This document shows positions 28,731 to 37,974 of a stretch of DNA of 64,000 bases, piece by piece. Origin of the DNA: Xenophilus sp. E41 (GTDB lineage Bacteria > Pseudomonadota > Gammaproteobacteria > Burkholderiales > Burkholderiaceae_C). The notes under the pieces were generated by a model. It was not told where the DNA came from. It made no database searches and saw only the letters and a list, made by a program, of their open reading frames with translations. The stretch lies in the NCBI RefSeq assembly GCF_003671765.1, contig NZ_QPIB01000003.1, forward strand, positions 60,095-124,094. The letters are read 5' to 3'. Each line of letters opens with the position of its first letter. The first letter of the stretch is position 1. Made by a program: the position numbers and the translations under genes.

Positions 28731-29497
28731 AGGTCCTCTCCAACTGGCGTTCCGTGCGTCTGTGGGAGACGCAGCTCGAGCGCGACCTGCATCGCCGCTA
28801 CAGCCTGCGCACGCACGGCCTCCTGATCGGCAGCGCGACGCTGCTGCTCATGTGGGCGATCTCGGCGGCGCAGATGTGGGTGGGCGTCGAGTCGCTGGCG
28901 CTGCGCTACCTGGTCACGCTGGGCGCGGGCTATGCGCTGTACCTGGGGGTGCTGCGCTGGTGGGCGCAGCGGCTCGTGGAAGACCGGGCCGACATCGGTC
29001 CCGACGCGGGCGACGTGGTCGAGGTGGCGGACCTGGCCCGCAACTTCGTGCCCTCGTACCAGGCGCCGCTGCGCGCCGGCGCGCGCATGGCGGGTGAAGG
29101 CAGTAGCAGCCCCTCGGGCAGCGGCATCGGCGACGCGGCGGGCGGGGTGCTCGACGCCCTGTCGGGTGCCGACGAGGGCGCGGTCGTTGTCGTGCCCGTG
29201 GTCGCCATCTTCCTGATCGGCGCGGCCGTCGTGACCGGCGCCGGCGCGCTCGCGCTGCTGTATTTCGGCTGGGACGCGCTGCTGGCCGTGGCCATCGAGG
29301 TCGCCTTCTCGTACGTGGCGGCGCGCGCCGCCGTGCGCGTCACGCGCGAGGGCTGGCTCACGGCCGCCGTGCGTCTGACCTGGAAGCCGCTGCTCGGCGC
29401 GCTGCTGTGCGCGGTGCTGCTGGGCTGGAGCATCGACCACTTCATCCCGCAGGCGAACTCGCTGCCCGATGCGGTGCGGGCCATCCTGAAGCGTTGA
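28727..29497 (+). CDS. membrane protein, function unknown
   Basis: 256 aa from a GTG that overlaps the alr stop by four bases, implying translational coupling. Two helices lie near residues 28-75 ([38 protein letters not shown]). A soluble stretch with an S/G-rich segment (about 123-150) precedes two or three further helices (about 155-235). The short C-terminus is [12 protein letters not shown] recognise no family. The coupling to alr suggests a cell-envelope role but proves nothing. Confidence 0.8.
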   Translation: MKVLSNWRSVRLWETQLERDLHRRYSLRTHGLLIGSATLLLMWAISAAQMWVGVESLALRYLVTLGAGYALYLGVLRWWAQRLVEDRADIGPDAGDVVEVADLARNFVPSYQAPLRAGARMAGEGSSSPSGSGIGDAAGGVLDALSGADEGAVVVVPVVAIFLIGAAVVTGAGALALLYFGWDALLAVAIEVAFSYVAARAAVRVTREGWLTAAVRLTWKPLLGALLCAVLLGWSIDHFIPQANSLPDAVRAILKR

Positions 29498-29504
29498 GCG
29501 AGGG

Positions 29505-30413
29505 CTAACGCTTTCGCAAGCCCAGCGCCATCACCGCCCCGACGACCAGCAGCGCGCCCAGCACCTGCACCGGCGCCACGGCCTGGTCGAGCAGCAGCCA
29601 GGCCAGCACCAGCGCGAAGACGGGCTCCACGTTCATGATCGCGGAGTTGCCCACCACGCCCAGCCGCGGCAGCACGGTGAACATGATGGTGAAGGCCGTG
29701 CCGTAGAGCAGGGTGAGCACGGCCAGCCCCCACCAGCCCGGCGCCGCCGTCGGGAAGTGGAAGCCGCCGCGCGCGGCGACCATGGCGAGCGCCACGACGC
29801 CGGCGATCGCCATCGTGGTGGCGGTGCGCACGCGGCCGTCGACGTCGCCCGCCTCGTGCTGCGTGACGACCAGTGCCAGGCCGAAGGTGGCGGCCGCCGC
29901 GAGCGCGAAACCCACGCCCGCGCCGATGCGCGCCCATTGGCCCGAGGCACCCAGCCCGGAGGCGGCGCCGAAGACGTCGAGCGCCAGCGCCAGCCCGACC
30001 AGGATCACCGGCATCGCATACAGCAGCGCGCGCTCGGGCCGCTGGCGGTACAGCAGCCGTGCCCACAGCGCGGTCCAGATCGGGTAGGTGTTGAAGGCCA
30101 GCAGTGCCAGCGCCACCGGCAGGCGCGCCACGGCCGAGTACAGGCACAGGCTCTGCACCCCGATCAGCCCGCCGATCACCAGGAGCATGCGACGGTGGTG
30201 CGCGGTGAAGCGCGGCCGCACGCCCGAGAGCAGCACGATGGCCGTGACCACCGCCGCCGTCACCACGCTGCGGATGACCACCGCGGTCGCCACGTCCGCC
30301 CCGTGGTTGAAGGCGAAGCGCGCCGACACGTGGTTGGCGCCCATCATCAGCGCGATGAGCAGCAGGGTCGCGAAGGCGCCGCCGGTCAGCGCGCGTGTGC
30401 CGGTGGCGCCCAT
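29505..30413 (-). CDS. EamA/DMT-family transporter
   Basis: 302 aa, ten predicted helices in two EamA halves. The first half shows MMGANHVSARFAFNHGADV and LLAFNTYPIWTALWARLLY; the second ends with EPVFALVLAWLLLDQAVAPVQVLGALLVVGAV, the diagnostic EamA end. The family exports amino acids, nucleosides and other metabolites; the substrate is unknown. It converges on the preceding gene (8 bases) and is the last gene of the minus-strand run that carries the hpa operon, 162 bases after panE, with a repeat element between. Confidence 0.87.
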   Translation of the reverse strand: MGATGTRALTGGAFATLLLIALMMGANHVSARFAFNHGADVATAVVIRSVVTAAVVTAIVLLSGVRPRFTAHHRRMLLVIGGLIGVQSLCLYSAVARLPVALALLAFNTYPIWTALWARLLYRQRPERALLYAMPVILVGLALALDVFGAASGLGASGQWARIGAGVGFALAAAATFGLALVVTQHEAGDVDGRVRTATTMAIAGVVALAMVAARGGFHFPTAAPGWWGLAVLTLLYGTAFTIMFTVLPRLGVVGNSAIMNVEPVFALVLAWLLLDQAVAPVQVLGALLVVGAVMALGLRKR

Positions 30414-30513
30414 TCAGCCCGTCCGGACGTCCCGCGGCGCACGGGGCCATTCCCCGGCCTGCGAGCGCAGCGAAGCCTTCAGGGCACCCGTGGAACGGGC
30501 TTTGCCCGGCCAC

Positions 30514-30570
30514 TGGGTGCGCCCCCCTCGCGCAGCAGAGGGGGGAGCCGCGAAGCGGCTTGGGGGGTGC
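30514..30570. repeat. double-hairpin intergenic repeat
   Basis: CCCCCCTC (30522-30529) pairs with GAGGGGGG (30538-30545); AGCCGC-GAA-GCGGCT (30546-30560) follows, flanked by GGGTGC and GGTGC. I know this sequence type as a common Comamonadaceae intergenic repeat. It lies between the minus-strand panE and EamA genes and could end or attenuate the transcript. Confidence 0.7.
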
Positions 30571-30575
30571 TTCAT

Positions 30576-31574
30576 TCAATACAGCCCGAGCCCGCGCGCC
30601 TGCAGGCGCGCCAGGCCCAGCAGCGCATCGGTGAAGGGCGTCGGCAGGCCCACGCCCTGGCCCAGTTCGCGCACCGCGCCCACCAGCGCGTCGAGCTCCA
30701 CCGGTCGGCCGGCTTCCACGTCCTGCAGCATCGAGGTCTTGAAGGCGCCGAGCTTCATCGTCACCGCATGGCGGTCCTCGGGGCTGTCGGCGATGGGCAC
30801 GCCGATGCGCTCGCCGATGGCCTTGGCCTCCAGCATGACAGTGGAGATGAAGCCGCGCACCAGGTCGTCGCCCAGGATCCGGTCGGTGGTGGCCCCGGTC
30901 AGCGCGCTGATGGGGTTCACCGTCATGTTGCCCCAGAGCTTGTACCAAACGTCCTTCTGGATCTGCGGCGACACGGTGGCCTGGATGCCGCCCTGCACCA
31001 GCATGGCGGCCAGTTTCTGCACGCGCGGGGTCTCTTCGCCCGAGGGCTCGCCCAGGATCAGGCCGTTGCCGAAGTGGTGGCGCACCACGCCCGGTCCATC
31101 GAGCGAGCAGCTCGCATGCACCACGCCGCCGATGACGTGCCGCGCCGGGATGGCGGCGGCGATGCGCCCGTCGGGGTCGACGGCCGTCAGGCGCCGTCCT
31201 GCGAGCGGGCCGCCGAAGCCGCCTTCGAGGAACCACCAGGGCACGCCGTTCATGGCCGTGAGCACGAGGGTGTCGGGGCCGAGCAGCGGCCCGATGCGTT
31301 CGGCCACCGCGGCCAGCGCCGGCGCCTTCACCGCGACGACAACCAGGTCCTGCGGGCCGAGCGCGCCCGGGTCGTCCACCGCGTGTACCGGCACGTGCGT
31401 GCGGGTCTCGCCGCTTTCACCGGTGGGGGCCTTGCGCACGATGGCCAGGCCGTCCTGTTGCAGCGCCGCCAGCGTCGCACCGCGTGCCACCGCGTTCACG
31501 CGGGCGCCGGCCTGGGCCAGTCCGGCGGCGATCCAGCCGCCGATGGCGCCCGCGCCGTAGATGCAGATCTTCAT
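30576..31574 (-). CDS. 2-dehydropantoate 2-reductase family protein
   Basis: 332 aa. The N-terminal Rossmann fold starts at residue 1 with MKICIYGAGAIGGWIAAGL. KAPALAAVAERI and LTAMNGVPWWFL follow, then the ApbA_C helical domain (KDVWYKLWGNMTVNPISALTGAT, with the conserved Lys and Asn). PanE reduces ketopantoate with NADPH for coenzyme A synthesis. Position at the end of a catabolic cluster, next to a class II aldolase, suggests a paralogue acting on another 2-oxo acid rather than the housekeeping enzyme; this is inference. Confidence 0.87.
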   Translation of the reverse strand: MKICIYGAGAIGGWIAAGLAQAGARVNAVARGATLAALQQDGLAIVRKAPTGESGETRTHVPVHAVDDPGALGPQDLVVVAVKAPALAAVAERIGPLLGPDTLVLTAMNGVPWWFLEGGFGGPLAGRRLTAVDPDGRIAAAIPARHVIGGVVHASCSLDGPGVVRHHFGNGLILGEPSGEETPRVQKLAAMLVQGGIQATVSPQIQKDVWYKLWGNMTVNPISALTGATTDRILGDDLVRGFISTVMLEAKAIGERIGVPIADSPEDRHAVTMKLGAFKTSMLQDVEAGRPVELDALVGAVRELGQGVGLPTPFTDALLGLARLQARGLGLY

Positions 31575-31582
31575 AGGAAAAA

Positions 31583-31632
31583 ATGGCTGCAGCGCCCGCG
31601 CAGCAAGCGCGAGCAGCTATCAAAAAGGTAGC
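31583..31632. repeat. REP-like repeat, copy 3 (best copy)
   Basis: ATGGCTGCAGCGCCCGCGC, then AGCAAGCGCGAGCAGCTAT, then CAAAAAGGTAGC. It is a typical Comamonadaceae intergenic element and contains the pairs GCGC/GCGC and AGCTAT/GTAGC. It lies in the 74-base gap between the aldolase stop and the panE start. Confidence 0.75.
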
Positions 31633-31648
31633 AAAACAACGGAACGGC

Positions 31649-32446
31649 TCAGGCCAGGTACCCGGTGTCGATCCGGTCCACCTGGCGCACCAGCGCGTCG
31701 AACACGTCCTGGCCGGCGCCGTGGTTCGGGTTGAACTGCAGGGCATCGCGCGTGCAGCGCTCGGCGATCGCTTCGCTCACCGGGATGGGGCGCCCCATCG
31801 ACAGCGTGGCCATCTGGATCTCGCAGGCGCGCTGCAGCGTCCAGAGGATGGCGAAGGTCTGCGGCAGCGTGTGGCCCCAGGCCAGCAGGCCGTGGTTGCG
31901 CAGGATCACCGCGTTGCGGTTGCCGATGCTCTTGAGCAGGCGCGGCCCTTCGTCGGCATGGATCGTGATGCCCTCGAAGTCGTGGTACGCCACCATGCCG
32001 TGCAACTGCGCGGTGTAGAAGTTGGTCTGCTGCAGCCCGCCCTCGAGACAGGCCACCGCCACACCCGCCGTGGTGTGGGTGTGCATCACGCAGTGCGCGC
32101 CCTCCAGCCCGTCGTGGATGGCGGCGTGCACCGTGAAGCCGGCCGGGTTGACCGGGTGCGTCGAGCCGTCGAGCACGCGGCCCGCGAGGTCGATCTTGAC
32201 CAGGTTGCTGGCCGTGACCTCGCTGTAGTGCAGGCCGAAGGGATTGATCAGGAACTGCTTCTCGCCACCCGTCACGCTGTCGGGCAGCCGCACCGTGATG
32301 TGGTTGTAGATCATCTCCGTCCAGCCCAGCATCGCGAAGATGCGGTAGCAGGCCGCCAGCTGCACGCGGGCGGCGCGCTCGTCGGGGTGGATGGACGGAT
32401 GGACCAGCGCCGCCGAAGCGGCGGTCGGGGTGGCGAGGGGGTTCAT
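31649..32446 (-). CDS. class II aldolase/adducin family protein
   Basis: 265 aa from the ATG at 32446, preferred because GAAGGA lies upstream; an ATG at 32470 is also open. The class II aldolase fold has the zinc histidines in VMHTHTTAG and ILRNHGLLAWG, and the family's MIYNHITVRLP and FLINPFGLHYSEV. Members act on fuculose/ribulose phosphates or 3-hydroxy/4-hydroxy-2-oxo acids. In this operon an aldol cleavage or decarboxylation of an aromatic-derived or sugar-acid intermediate is plausible. Confidence 0.88.
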   Translation of the reverse strand: MNPLATPTAASAALVHPSIHPDERAARVQLAACYRIFAMLGWTEMIYNHITVRLPDSVTGGEKQFLINPFGLHYSEVTASNLVKIDLAGRVLDGSTHPVNPAGFTVHAAIHDGLEGAHCVMHTHTTAGVAVACLEGGLQQTNFYTAQLHGMVAYHDFEGITIHADEGPRLLKSIGNRNAVILRNHGLLAWGHTLPQTFAILWTLQRACEIQMATLSMGRPIPVSEAIAERCTRDALQFNPNHGAGQDVFDALVRQVDRIDTGYLA

Positions 32447-32483
32447 GGCGATGGGGTTCCTTCGTTGCATCTGCCGCTCGCCC

Positions 32484-32513
32484 TGAGCCTGTCGAAGGGC
32501 TTCGACAGGCTCA
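32484..32513. repeat. perfect 14-bp inverted repeat (TGAGCCTGTCGAAG)
   Basis: TGAGCCTGTCGAAG (32484-32497), GG, then the exact complement (32500-32513). It is followed by CAGCCCGAACGG-like sequence, the well-known GGCTGAGCCTGTCGAA repeat of many proteobacteria. It lies between the aldolase and Bug genes and would form a strong hairpin in the operon mRNA. Confidence 0.75.
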
Positions 32514-32531
32514 GCCCGAACGGGCGGGGGG

Positions 32532-33518
32532 TCATCCCTCCGCGGTGAAGCCGACCTGTTTCACGATCGGCGCCCACTTGGCGGTGTCTTTCTTGATCAG
32601 CTCGGCGAGCTCGCCCGGCGTGGACGACATGGCTTCCAGGCCGAAGGTGCCCAGGCCGTCGATCACGTCCTTCTGGGCCAGCGCGTTCTTCATCGAGGCA
32701 TTGACGCGGGCGACCAGCTCCGGGCTCGCCTTGGCGGGCAGGAAGAAGGCGAACCATTCGCTGTGCGCCATGTCGATGCCCTGTTCCTTGAAGGTCGGCA
32801 CGTCGGGCGCGAAGCGGTTGCGCTTCTCGCTCGACACACCCAGGATGCGCACTTTGCCGGTGGGCAGGTGCTGGGTGATGTCGCCGATCGGGCCCGAGAC
32901 GGCCGAGATGTTGCCGCCCAGCAGGTCCAGCATGGCCGGCTGCGTGCCGCGGTACGCGGCGTGCTTGAGCTCGACACCGGCCTGCTTGCCCAGCAGCGCG
33001 CCGATGAAGTGCGGCGTGGAACCGGCGGCGGGCGATCCGAAATTCGCGCCCGCCGGGTTGGCCTTGGCCCAGGCCAGGAACTCGGGCACGGTCTTCACGC
33101 TGGCCGGCACGGCCGGGCCGACCGCGAAGCCGAAGTCGAAGATGCAGCCGATCGTGACCGGCGTCAGGTCGACCATCGGGTCGTACGGCAGCTTCTTGTA
33201 GATGTGCGGGTAGATCGTGAGGATCGAGGTCGGCGTCTGCAGGATCGCCGTGCCGTCGGCCGGCCGGCCCTTGACGTAGCCCACGGCGATCTGGCCGCCG
33301 GCGCCGGTGCGGTTCTCCACCACGACGGCCTTGGCGTAGTCGGGCTGCATCTTCTGCGCCACGCGGCGGCAGATGGTGTCCGAGGTGCCGCCGGCCGCGA
33401 AGCCGGTGACGATGGTGGCGGTCTCGATGCCGGCCTGGGCGAAGGCCTGCTGGCCGAGGCCGGCGAGCAGGGCGGAGGCGCCCGTGGTCTGCAGCAGTTG
33501 GCGGCGGTTGAAGTTCAT
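32532..33518 (-). CDS. Bug/TctC-family periplasmic binding protein
   Basis: 328 aa. A signal peptide with a twin-arginine-like start (NFNRRQLLQTTG) is cut near AFA|Q. The Bug fold shows IVTGFAAGGTSDTICRRVA, VVVENRTGAGGQIAVGYV, GSPAAGSTPHFIGALL and the late LVARVNASMKNAL. Bug proteins bind carboxylates and other small acids; most of the many copies in Comamonadaceae lack TctA/TctB membrane partners, as here. GAGGA precedes the ATG. It lies in the hpa-type operon, after the IlvD-like gene, and its ligand may be a pathway acid. Confidence 0.9.
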   Translation of the reverse strand: MNFNRRQLLQTTGASALLAGLGQQAFAQAGIETATIVTGFAAGGTSDTICRRVAQKMQPDYAKAVVVENRTGAGGQIAVGYVKGRPADGTAILQTPTSILTIYPHIYKKLPYDPMVDLTPVTIGCIFDFGFAVGPAVPASVKTVPEFLAWAKANPAGANFGSPAAGSTPHFIGALLGKQAGVELKHAAYRGTQPAMLDLLGGNISAVSGPIGDITQHLPTGKVRILGVSSEKRNRFAPDVPTFKEQGIDMAHSEWFAFFLPAKASPELVARVNASMKNALAQKDVIDGLGTFGLEAMSSTPGELAELIKKDTAKWAPIVKQVGFTAEG

Positions 33519-33545
33519 GGCGGACGCTCCTCGGCGTGTGATGGA

Positions 33546-35306
33546 TCAGGATTCGTCCCGCAGCCAGGTCACGGCGCCCGAGTGGGTCACCGCGCCCTGG
33601 TGGGCCGGACGGACGGAGAGCGCGTATTTTTCCAGCAGCCCACCGTGCGGCACCCCCGCGTTTACACCGCCTCTTTCGTTCAATCGCATCACTATTTCCT
33701 CGGCCGTGAGGTCGACCGAGATCGACCGCGCGCCGGCCGTGGCGTCGATCGACACCATGTCGCCGTCGCGCAGCGCCGCGATCGGGCCGCCGGCGGCCGC
33801 CTCCGGCCCGGCGTAGCCGATGCACAGGCCGCGGGTGGCGCCCGAAAAGCGCCCGTCGGTCAGCAGCGCCACCTTGTCGCCCATGCCCTGGCCGTAGAGC
33901 AGGGCGGTGATGCCCAGCATCTCGCGCATGCCGGGGCTGCCCTTGGGGCCCTCGTTGCGGATCACGATCACGTCGCCCGCCTCGTAGCGCATGGCCTGCA
34001 CGGCCGCCTGCGCCTCTTCTTCCGATTCGAAGACCCGCGCCGGGCCGCGGTGCACCAGCGTCTTCAGGCCGGCCGTCTTGAGCAGCGCGCCCTCGGGGCA
34101 CAGGTTGCCCTTGAGCACCGCCAGCCCGCCGTCGCGCGTGATCGGCTCGCCGACGTGGCGCACCACGCGGCCGTCCGGGTCGTTGGCGCCGGCCACTTCC
34201 TCGGCCAGCGTGCGGCCGGTGAAGGTGAGCGCGTCGCCGTGCAGGAAGCCCTGCGCCAGCAGCGTGCGCAGGATCACGCCCGCGCCGCCGATGTAGTACA
34301 CGTCGCGCGCCAGGTACTTGCCGCCCGGGCGCAGGTCGGCGATGAGCGGCGTGCGCGCGAAGACTTCGGCCACGTCGTCGAGGTGGAACCTCACCCCTGC
34401 CTCGTGCGCGATGGCCGGCAGGTGCAGCGCGGCGTTGGTCGAGCCGCCGGTGGCCGACACCACGGCGCAGGCGTTCTCCAGCGCCTTGCGGGTGACGATG
34501 TCGCGCGGCAGCGGACCGCCGCCGTTCGCACTGGCGAACACGGCCTGCATGAGCTGCCTGGCGGCGCGGCGCATCAGTGGCGCGCGCTCGCTGAACACCG
34601 CCGGCACCATGCTCGAGCCGATCGGCGCCAGGCCCAGCGCCTCGCTCACCATGCCCATGGTGTTGGCCGTGAACTGGCCGGCGCAGGCGCCCGCGGTGGG
34701 CAGGCAGGCCTGGCTCATCGCCTCCAGGTCGCGCTCTGTGGCGGTGCCGGCCAGCACCTGGCCGATGGTCTCGTAGGTGTCGACCACGTTGAGGTCGCGC
34801 CCGTCGGGGCCCGGCATCTGCCCCGGCAGCGCCGAGCCGCCGTGCACGAACACCGAAGGCACGTTGCAGCGCACCATGCCCATCATCAGGCCCGGCAGGT
34901 TCTTGTCGCAGGCGCCGATGGCGAAGATGCCGTCCCACTGGTGGCCGCGCACCGAGGCCTCGACGCTGTCGGCGATCAGTTCGCGCGAGATCAGCGAGAA
35001 GCGCATGCCCGAATGCGCCATCGTGAGGCCGTCGCTCACCGAGACCACCGGGCACTCGTGCGGCGTGCCGCCGCCGGCGTAGATGCCGGTCTTGGCGTGC
35101 TGCGCCTGGTCGCGCAGATTGAGGTTGCACGGGCTCATCTCGCCGCCGGTGTGGAACACGCCGATGTGCGGGCGCGCGATGTCCTCGTCGTCCTGGCCCA
35201 GCGCGTGCAGGAAGCTGCGCGTGGTCGCGCGGATGGTGCCGCGCCGGATGATCTCGGAGCGGAAGCCCGGGGTGGCGGGGCGGTCGTCGTGGGTGCTGTC
35301 GGTCAT
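33546..35306 (-). CDS. IlvD/Edd-family dehydratase
   Basis: 586 aa. Cysteines for an iron-sulfur cluster occur in MSPCNLNL, GACDKNLPG and TAGACAGQFTANTMGM; GGSTNAALHLPAIAHEAG and TDGRFSGATRGLCIGY are family signatures. The family dehydrates 2,3-dihydroxy acids: IlvD in branched-chain synthesis, others on L-arabonate, D-xylonate or gluconate. HEAGVRFHLDDVAEVFARTPLIADLRPGG-type spacing resembles sugar-acid dehydratases as much as IlvD. It is placed between hpaI and a Bug gene, so it is probably catabolic. The substrate is not resolved. Confidence 0.88.
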   Translation of the reverse strand: MTDSTHDDRPATPGFRSEIIRRGTIRATTRSFLHALGQDDEDIARPHIGVFHTGGEMSPCNLNLRDQAQHAKTGIYAGGGTPHECPVVSVSDGLTMAHSGMRFSLISRELIADSVEASVRGHQWDGIFAIGACDKNLPGLMMGMVRCNVPSVFVHGGSALPGQMPGPDGRDLNVVDTYETIGQVLAGTATERDLEAMSQACLPTAGACAGQFTANTMGMVSEALGLAPIGSSMVPAVFSERAPLMRRAARQLMQAVFASANGGGPLPRDIVTRKALENACAVVSATGGSTNAALHLPAIAHEAGVRFHLDDVAEVFARTPLIADLRPGGKYLARDVYYIGGAGVILRTLLAQGFLHGDALTFTGRTLAEEVAGANDPDGRVVRHVGEPITRDGGLAVLKGNLCPEGALLKTAGLKTLVHRGPARVFESEEEAQAAVQAMRYEAGDVIVIRNEGPKGSPGMREMLGITALLYGQGMGDKVALLTDGRFSGATRGLCIGYAGPEAAAGGPIAALRDGDMVSIDATAGARSISVDLTAEEIVMRLNERGGVNAGVPHGGLLEKYALSVRPAHQGAVTHSGAVTWLRDES

Positions 35307-35319
35307 CGGGGGGCAGGGT

Positions 35320-36141
35320 TCAGTAGCCGTTCGGTCCGGCGGCGGGTGCGGCCTTGTACTTGGCCAGGAGCTGCCTGGCCGCGGCCGTCAGCAGGATGGT
35401 GTCGACGCCCACGGCGACGAAGAGCGCGCCGGCCGCGAGCCACTTGCGCGCCTGCTCCTCGGTGGTCGACAGGATGCCCGGCGCCTTGCCGGCCTTCAGG
35501 ATGCGGGCGATGCCGTCGGCGATGGCGGCCTGCACTTCCGGATGGCCGGGGTTGCCCACATGGCCCATCGAGGCCGACAGGTCGGCCGGGCCGATGAACA
35601 CGCCATCCACGCCCGGTGTGGCGGCGATGGCGTCGAGGTTCTTCATCGCTTCCACCGTTTCGGCCTGCACCAGCAGGCAGCTCTGGGCATTGGCCTCGTG
35701 CAGGTACTGCGGGTAGGCCTGCCAGCGCGAGGCGCGCGCCAGCGCACTGCCCATGCCGCGGATGCCCTCGGGCGGGTAGCGCATGGCCTGCACCAGTTGC
35801 GCGGCCTGCGCCGCGGTGTCGACCATCGGCACGAGGACGGTCTGTGCGCCGATGTCGAGCACCTGCTTGATGAGCGCGGTCTCGCCGACCGGCACGCGCA
35901 CGACGGGATGCGGGCGCGTGGCCTCGGGCGGCAGCGCGGATGCCGCGCTGGCGATGCCCTGCAGCTGCGCGAGCACCGAGCGCACGTCGTTGGGCGCATG
36001 CTCGCCGTCGACCAGCAGCCAGTCGTAGCCGGTGCCCGCCAGCATCTCGGCCGCATAGCCGTCGGCCAGGCCGACCCACAGACCGATCTGCGATTGCTTG
36101 TCGGCGAGGGCTTGCTTGAAGGTGTTGGTGGGGGTCTTCAT
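35320..36141 (-). CDS. hpaI: 4-hydroxy-2-oxoheptanedioate aldolase HpaI
   Basis: 273 aa from the ATG at 36141. The HpcH/HpaI class II aldolase barrel shows [69 protein letters not shown], and the metal ligands Glu in [10 protein letters not shown] and Asp in [12 protein letters not shown]. It cleaves 4-hydroxy-2-oxoheptanedioate to pyruvate and succinic semialdehyde, the last step of the homoprotocatechuate pathway. It lies directly after hpaH (14 bases). Confidence 0.94.
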   Translation of the reverse strand: MKTPTNTFKQALADKQSQIGLWVGLADGYAAEMLAGTGYDWLLVDGEHAPNDVRSVLAQLQGIASAASALPPEATRPHPVVRVPVGETALIKQVLDIGAQTVLVPMVDTAAQAAQLVQAMRYPPEGIRGMGSALARASRWQAYPQYLHEANAQSCLLVQAETVEAMKNLDAIAATPGVDGVFIGPADLSASMGHVGNPGHPEVQAAIADGIARILKAGKAPGILSTTEEQARKWLAAGALFVAVGVDTILLTAAARQLLAKYKAAPAAGPNGY

Positions 36142-36155
36142 GCGGATCTCTTGTT

Positions 36156-36956
36156 TCAGACAAACTTGAACTCGAAGCGCCCGAGGCGGCCGTAGTCGGC
36201 ATCGAACACATCCCCGCGCTTCGCGGCCACCGGTCGCGTGAAGGAGCCGGCCAGCACCACCTGCCCGGGCAGCAGGGCCTCGCCCCAGGGTGCGAGCTTG
36301 CGTGCCAGCCAGGCCACGCCGACAGCCGGGTGCCCCTGCACGCCGGCGGCCAGCCCGGTCTCCTCGACGGCACCGTTCTGCCGCAGGATGGCGCCGCACC
36401 ATGGCAGATCAACGTCGCCCGGCCGCGCACGCTCGCCGCCCAGCACGATGCCGGCGTTGGCGGCGTTGTCGGAGATGGTGTCGAAGACCTTGCGCATGAT
36501 CTTGGTGTGGCGGTCGAACTGCTCGATGCGCGAATCGATGATCTCGATGGCCGGTTGCACGTACTCGGTGGCGGCGAGCACGTCGTCCAGGGTGACCGCT
36601 TCGCCCTCGAGGCGCGACTTCAGGATGAAGGCCAGCTCCACTTCCACGCGCGGTGCGATGAAGCGCTCCGTCGGGATGTCGCCGGGCGAGAAGAACATGT
36701 CGTCCAGCAGCGTGCCGTAGTCGGGTTCGTCGATCTGGCTGGCGATCTGCATGGCGCGCGAGGTGAGGCCGATCTTGTGGCCCTTCACCGTGCGGCCTTC
36801 GGCGAGCTTGGTCTTCACCCAGGCGCGCGAGATGGCGTAGCCGTCTTCCACGGTCATGCCGGGGAAGCGCTTGGAGAAATGCTCGACCTGCACGCGCGAC
36901 CGTTCGCTGGCGTGGAGTTCGGCCGCGAGCTGTTCGATGACGTCGGACGGGAGCAT
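36156..36956 (-). CDS. hpaH: 2-oxo-hepta-3-ene-1,7-dioate hydratase HpaH
   Basis: 266 aa, the usual size. It is a FAH/MhpD-type hydratase: [47 protein letters not shown], and [12 protein letters not shown] as in HpaH. It adds water to 2-oxohept-3-enedioate before HpaI cleavage. It sits six bases after hpaF and 14 before hpaI, giving a pathway-ordered block hpaF-hpaH-hpaI. Confidence 0.93.
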   Translation of the reverse strand: MLPSDVIEQLAAELHASERSRVQVEHFSKRFPGMTVEDGYAISRAWVKTKLAEGRTVKGHKIGLTSRAMQIASQIDEPDYGTLLDDMFFSPGDIPTERFIAPRVEVELAFILKSRLEGEAVTLDDVLAATEYVQPAIEIIDSRIEQFDRHTKIMRKVFDTISDNAANAGIVLGGERARPGDVDLPWCGAILRQNGAVEETGLAAGVQGHPAVGVAWLARKLAPWGEALLPGQVVLAGSFTRPVAAKRGDVFDADYGRLGRFEFKFV

Positions 36957-36961
36957 CGGGG

Positions 36962-37369
36962 TCAGGCCTTGTTGAAGAGGGGGTGCAGGTTACTGTGCTT
37001 GCCGTCGTAGACCTGTCCCGGGCTTTCGTCGATCTGCAGGGTACAGCCCATGAGCTGTTGGCCGAATATCGGGTCGAAATGAGCCTTCACGCCCGCCAGC
37101 AGGGCGTCTCCAGCTCTCTTTTTGATAGCGTCTGAGCGGCCTGTGCCCATGCGCAGGTTGAGGTACACGAAGGCGTAGTCGTCCTGTCCGTCGGCCACCG
37201 CGTAGTGCGCCGCGGGAAAGGCCAGCACGCGCGTGCCCCCGGTCGGGAACACCTGCCGGCCGTCCTCGTCGCGCTGCTCGAGCATGGTGTCGGCCAGGCG
37301 ACGGCACAGCGCCGTCATGTCGGTGCGGGCGTCGAGGTTGGGGGTGTAGAGGATGACGAGGTGGGGCAT
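36962..37369 (-). CDS. hpaF: 5-carboxymethyl-2-hydroxymuconate isomerase HpaF
   Basis: 135 aa, a CHMI of the tautomerase superfamily. After the initiator Met comes Pro ([12 protein letters not shown]), the catalytic N-terminal proline of the family. The conserved middle [17 protein letters not shown] and an end with LHPLFNKA are present. It isomerises 5-carboxymethyl-2-hydroxymuconate in the homoprotocatechuate pathway. A stretch at 37090-37130 looks like the local REP repeat but does not lengthen the protein. Upstream lies a 605-base region of inverted repeats instead of the usual tight spacing. Confidence 0.92.
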   Translation of the reverse strand: MPHLVILYTPNLDARTDMTALCRRLADTMLEQRDEDGRQVFPTGGTRVLAFPAAHYAVADGQDDYAFVYLNLRMGTGRSDAIKKRAGDALLAGVKAHFDPIFGQQLMGCTLQIDESPGQVYDGKHSNLHPLFNKA

Positions 37370-37402
37370 GGGGCTCTACGTGTCTTCAGGGGCGCGCGCC
37401 GC

Positions 37403-37636
37403 GGATGGGGGCCTGGGGCGCGGGCTCATGGTGGGGCGGTCGGCTGCGCCGACTTCCTTGCGGTGCTCGCGAAGCCGGGCCGCGGCAGAACTCGCTGCGT
37501 TCACTTCGTTCACTCCGCTCGGACAGCTGCCGCGAGTCAGATCACGAAGCGTGCCCTGTCCTTCGGCAGGGCACGCGCCCGGCTTCGCTGCGCTCCTCAG
37601 CGCCCCACAAATCGCCCGCGCCCCAGGCCCCCATCC
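37403..37636. repeat. MITE-like palindromic element A
   Basis: Perfect 23-bp terminal inverted repeats at 37403-37425 and 37614-37636 (GGATGGGGGCCTGGGGCGCG...). The interior, about 190 bp, holds small palindromes (GGTCGGCTGCGCCGAC; a CCTGTCCTTCGGCAGG hairpin). No believable gene is present. It fills part of the 605-base gap between hpaF and hpaD. The interior is homologous to element B in opposite orientation. Confidence 0.8.
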
Positions 37637-37705
37637 ACGACGCGTGGACAAGGTGATGGTGCTTTCCGCGCGAGCGCGGGCCGGCAGTCGTTCAAACCCA
37701 GCGCA

Positions 37706-37952
37706 GGACCGGGCCCCGGCAAGGGGGCGGTGGCGCGCCTGTCGAGCGCCGAGAAGCGCAGGGTGGCCGGGCTGCATGCCTGCCGAAGGACAGGCATGCT
37801 TCGTCATCTGACTCGGCGCAGCTGTTTGAGCGGAGTGAACGAAGTGAACGCAGCGAGTTCTGCGCCGGCCCGGCCGCCCGAGCATCGCAGGGCAGTCGGC
37901 GCAGCCGACCGCTCCACCGAAGCGCCACCGCCCCCTTGCCGGGGCCCGGTCC
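37706..37952. repeat. MITE-like palindromic element B
   Basis: Perfect 31-bp terminal inverted repeats at 37706-37736 and 37922-37952 (GGACCGGGCCCCGGCAAGGG...). The interior is an inverted, diverged copy of element A: 36 bases at 37828-37863 are the exact complement of 37485-37520. No gene or target duplication is recognised. Open frames across this gap on both strands have repeat-driven composition and were rejected. Confidence 0.8.
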
Positions 37953-37974
37953 GGACCACAAAAAACCAAGCGCT

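Noticed and set aside
37090..37130. REP-like repeat inside hpaF (CTCTTTTTGATAGCG with a GCCCGCCAGCAGGGCG block)
   Set aside because: The protein aligns to E. coli HpaF without extra length here, so this may be chance similarity or codon-level convergence rather than an insertion.
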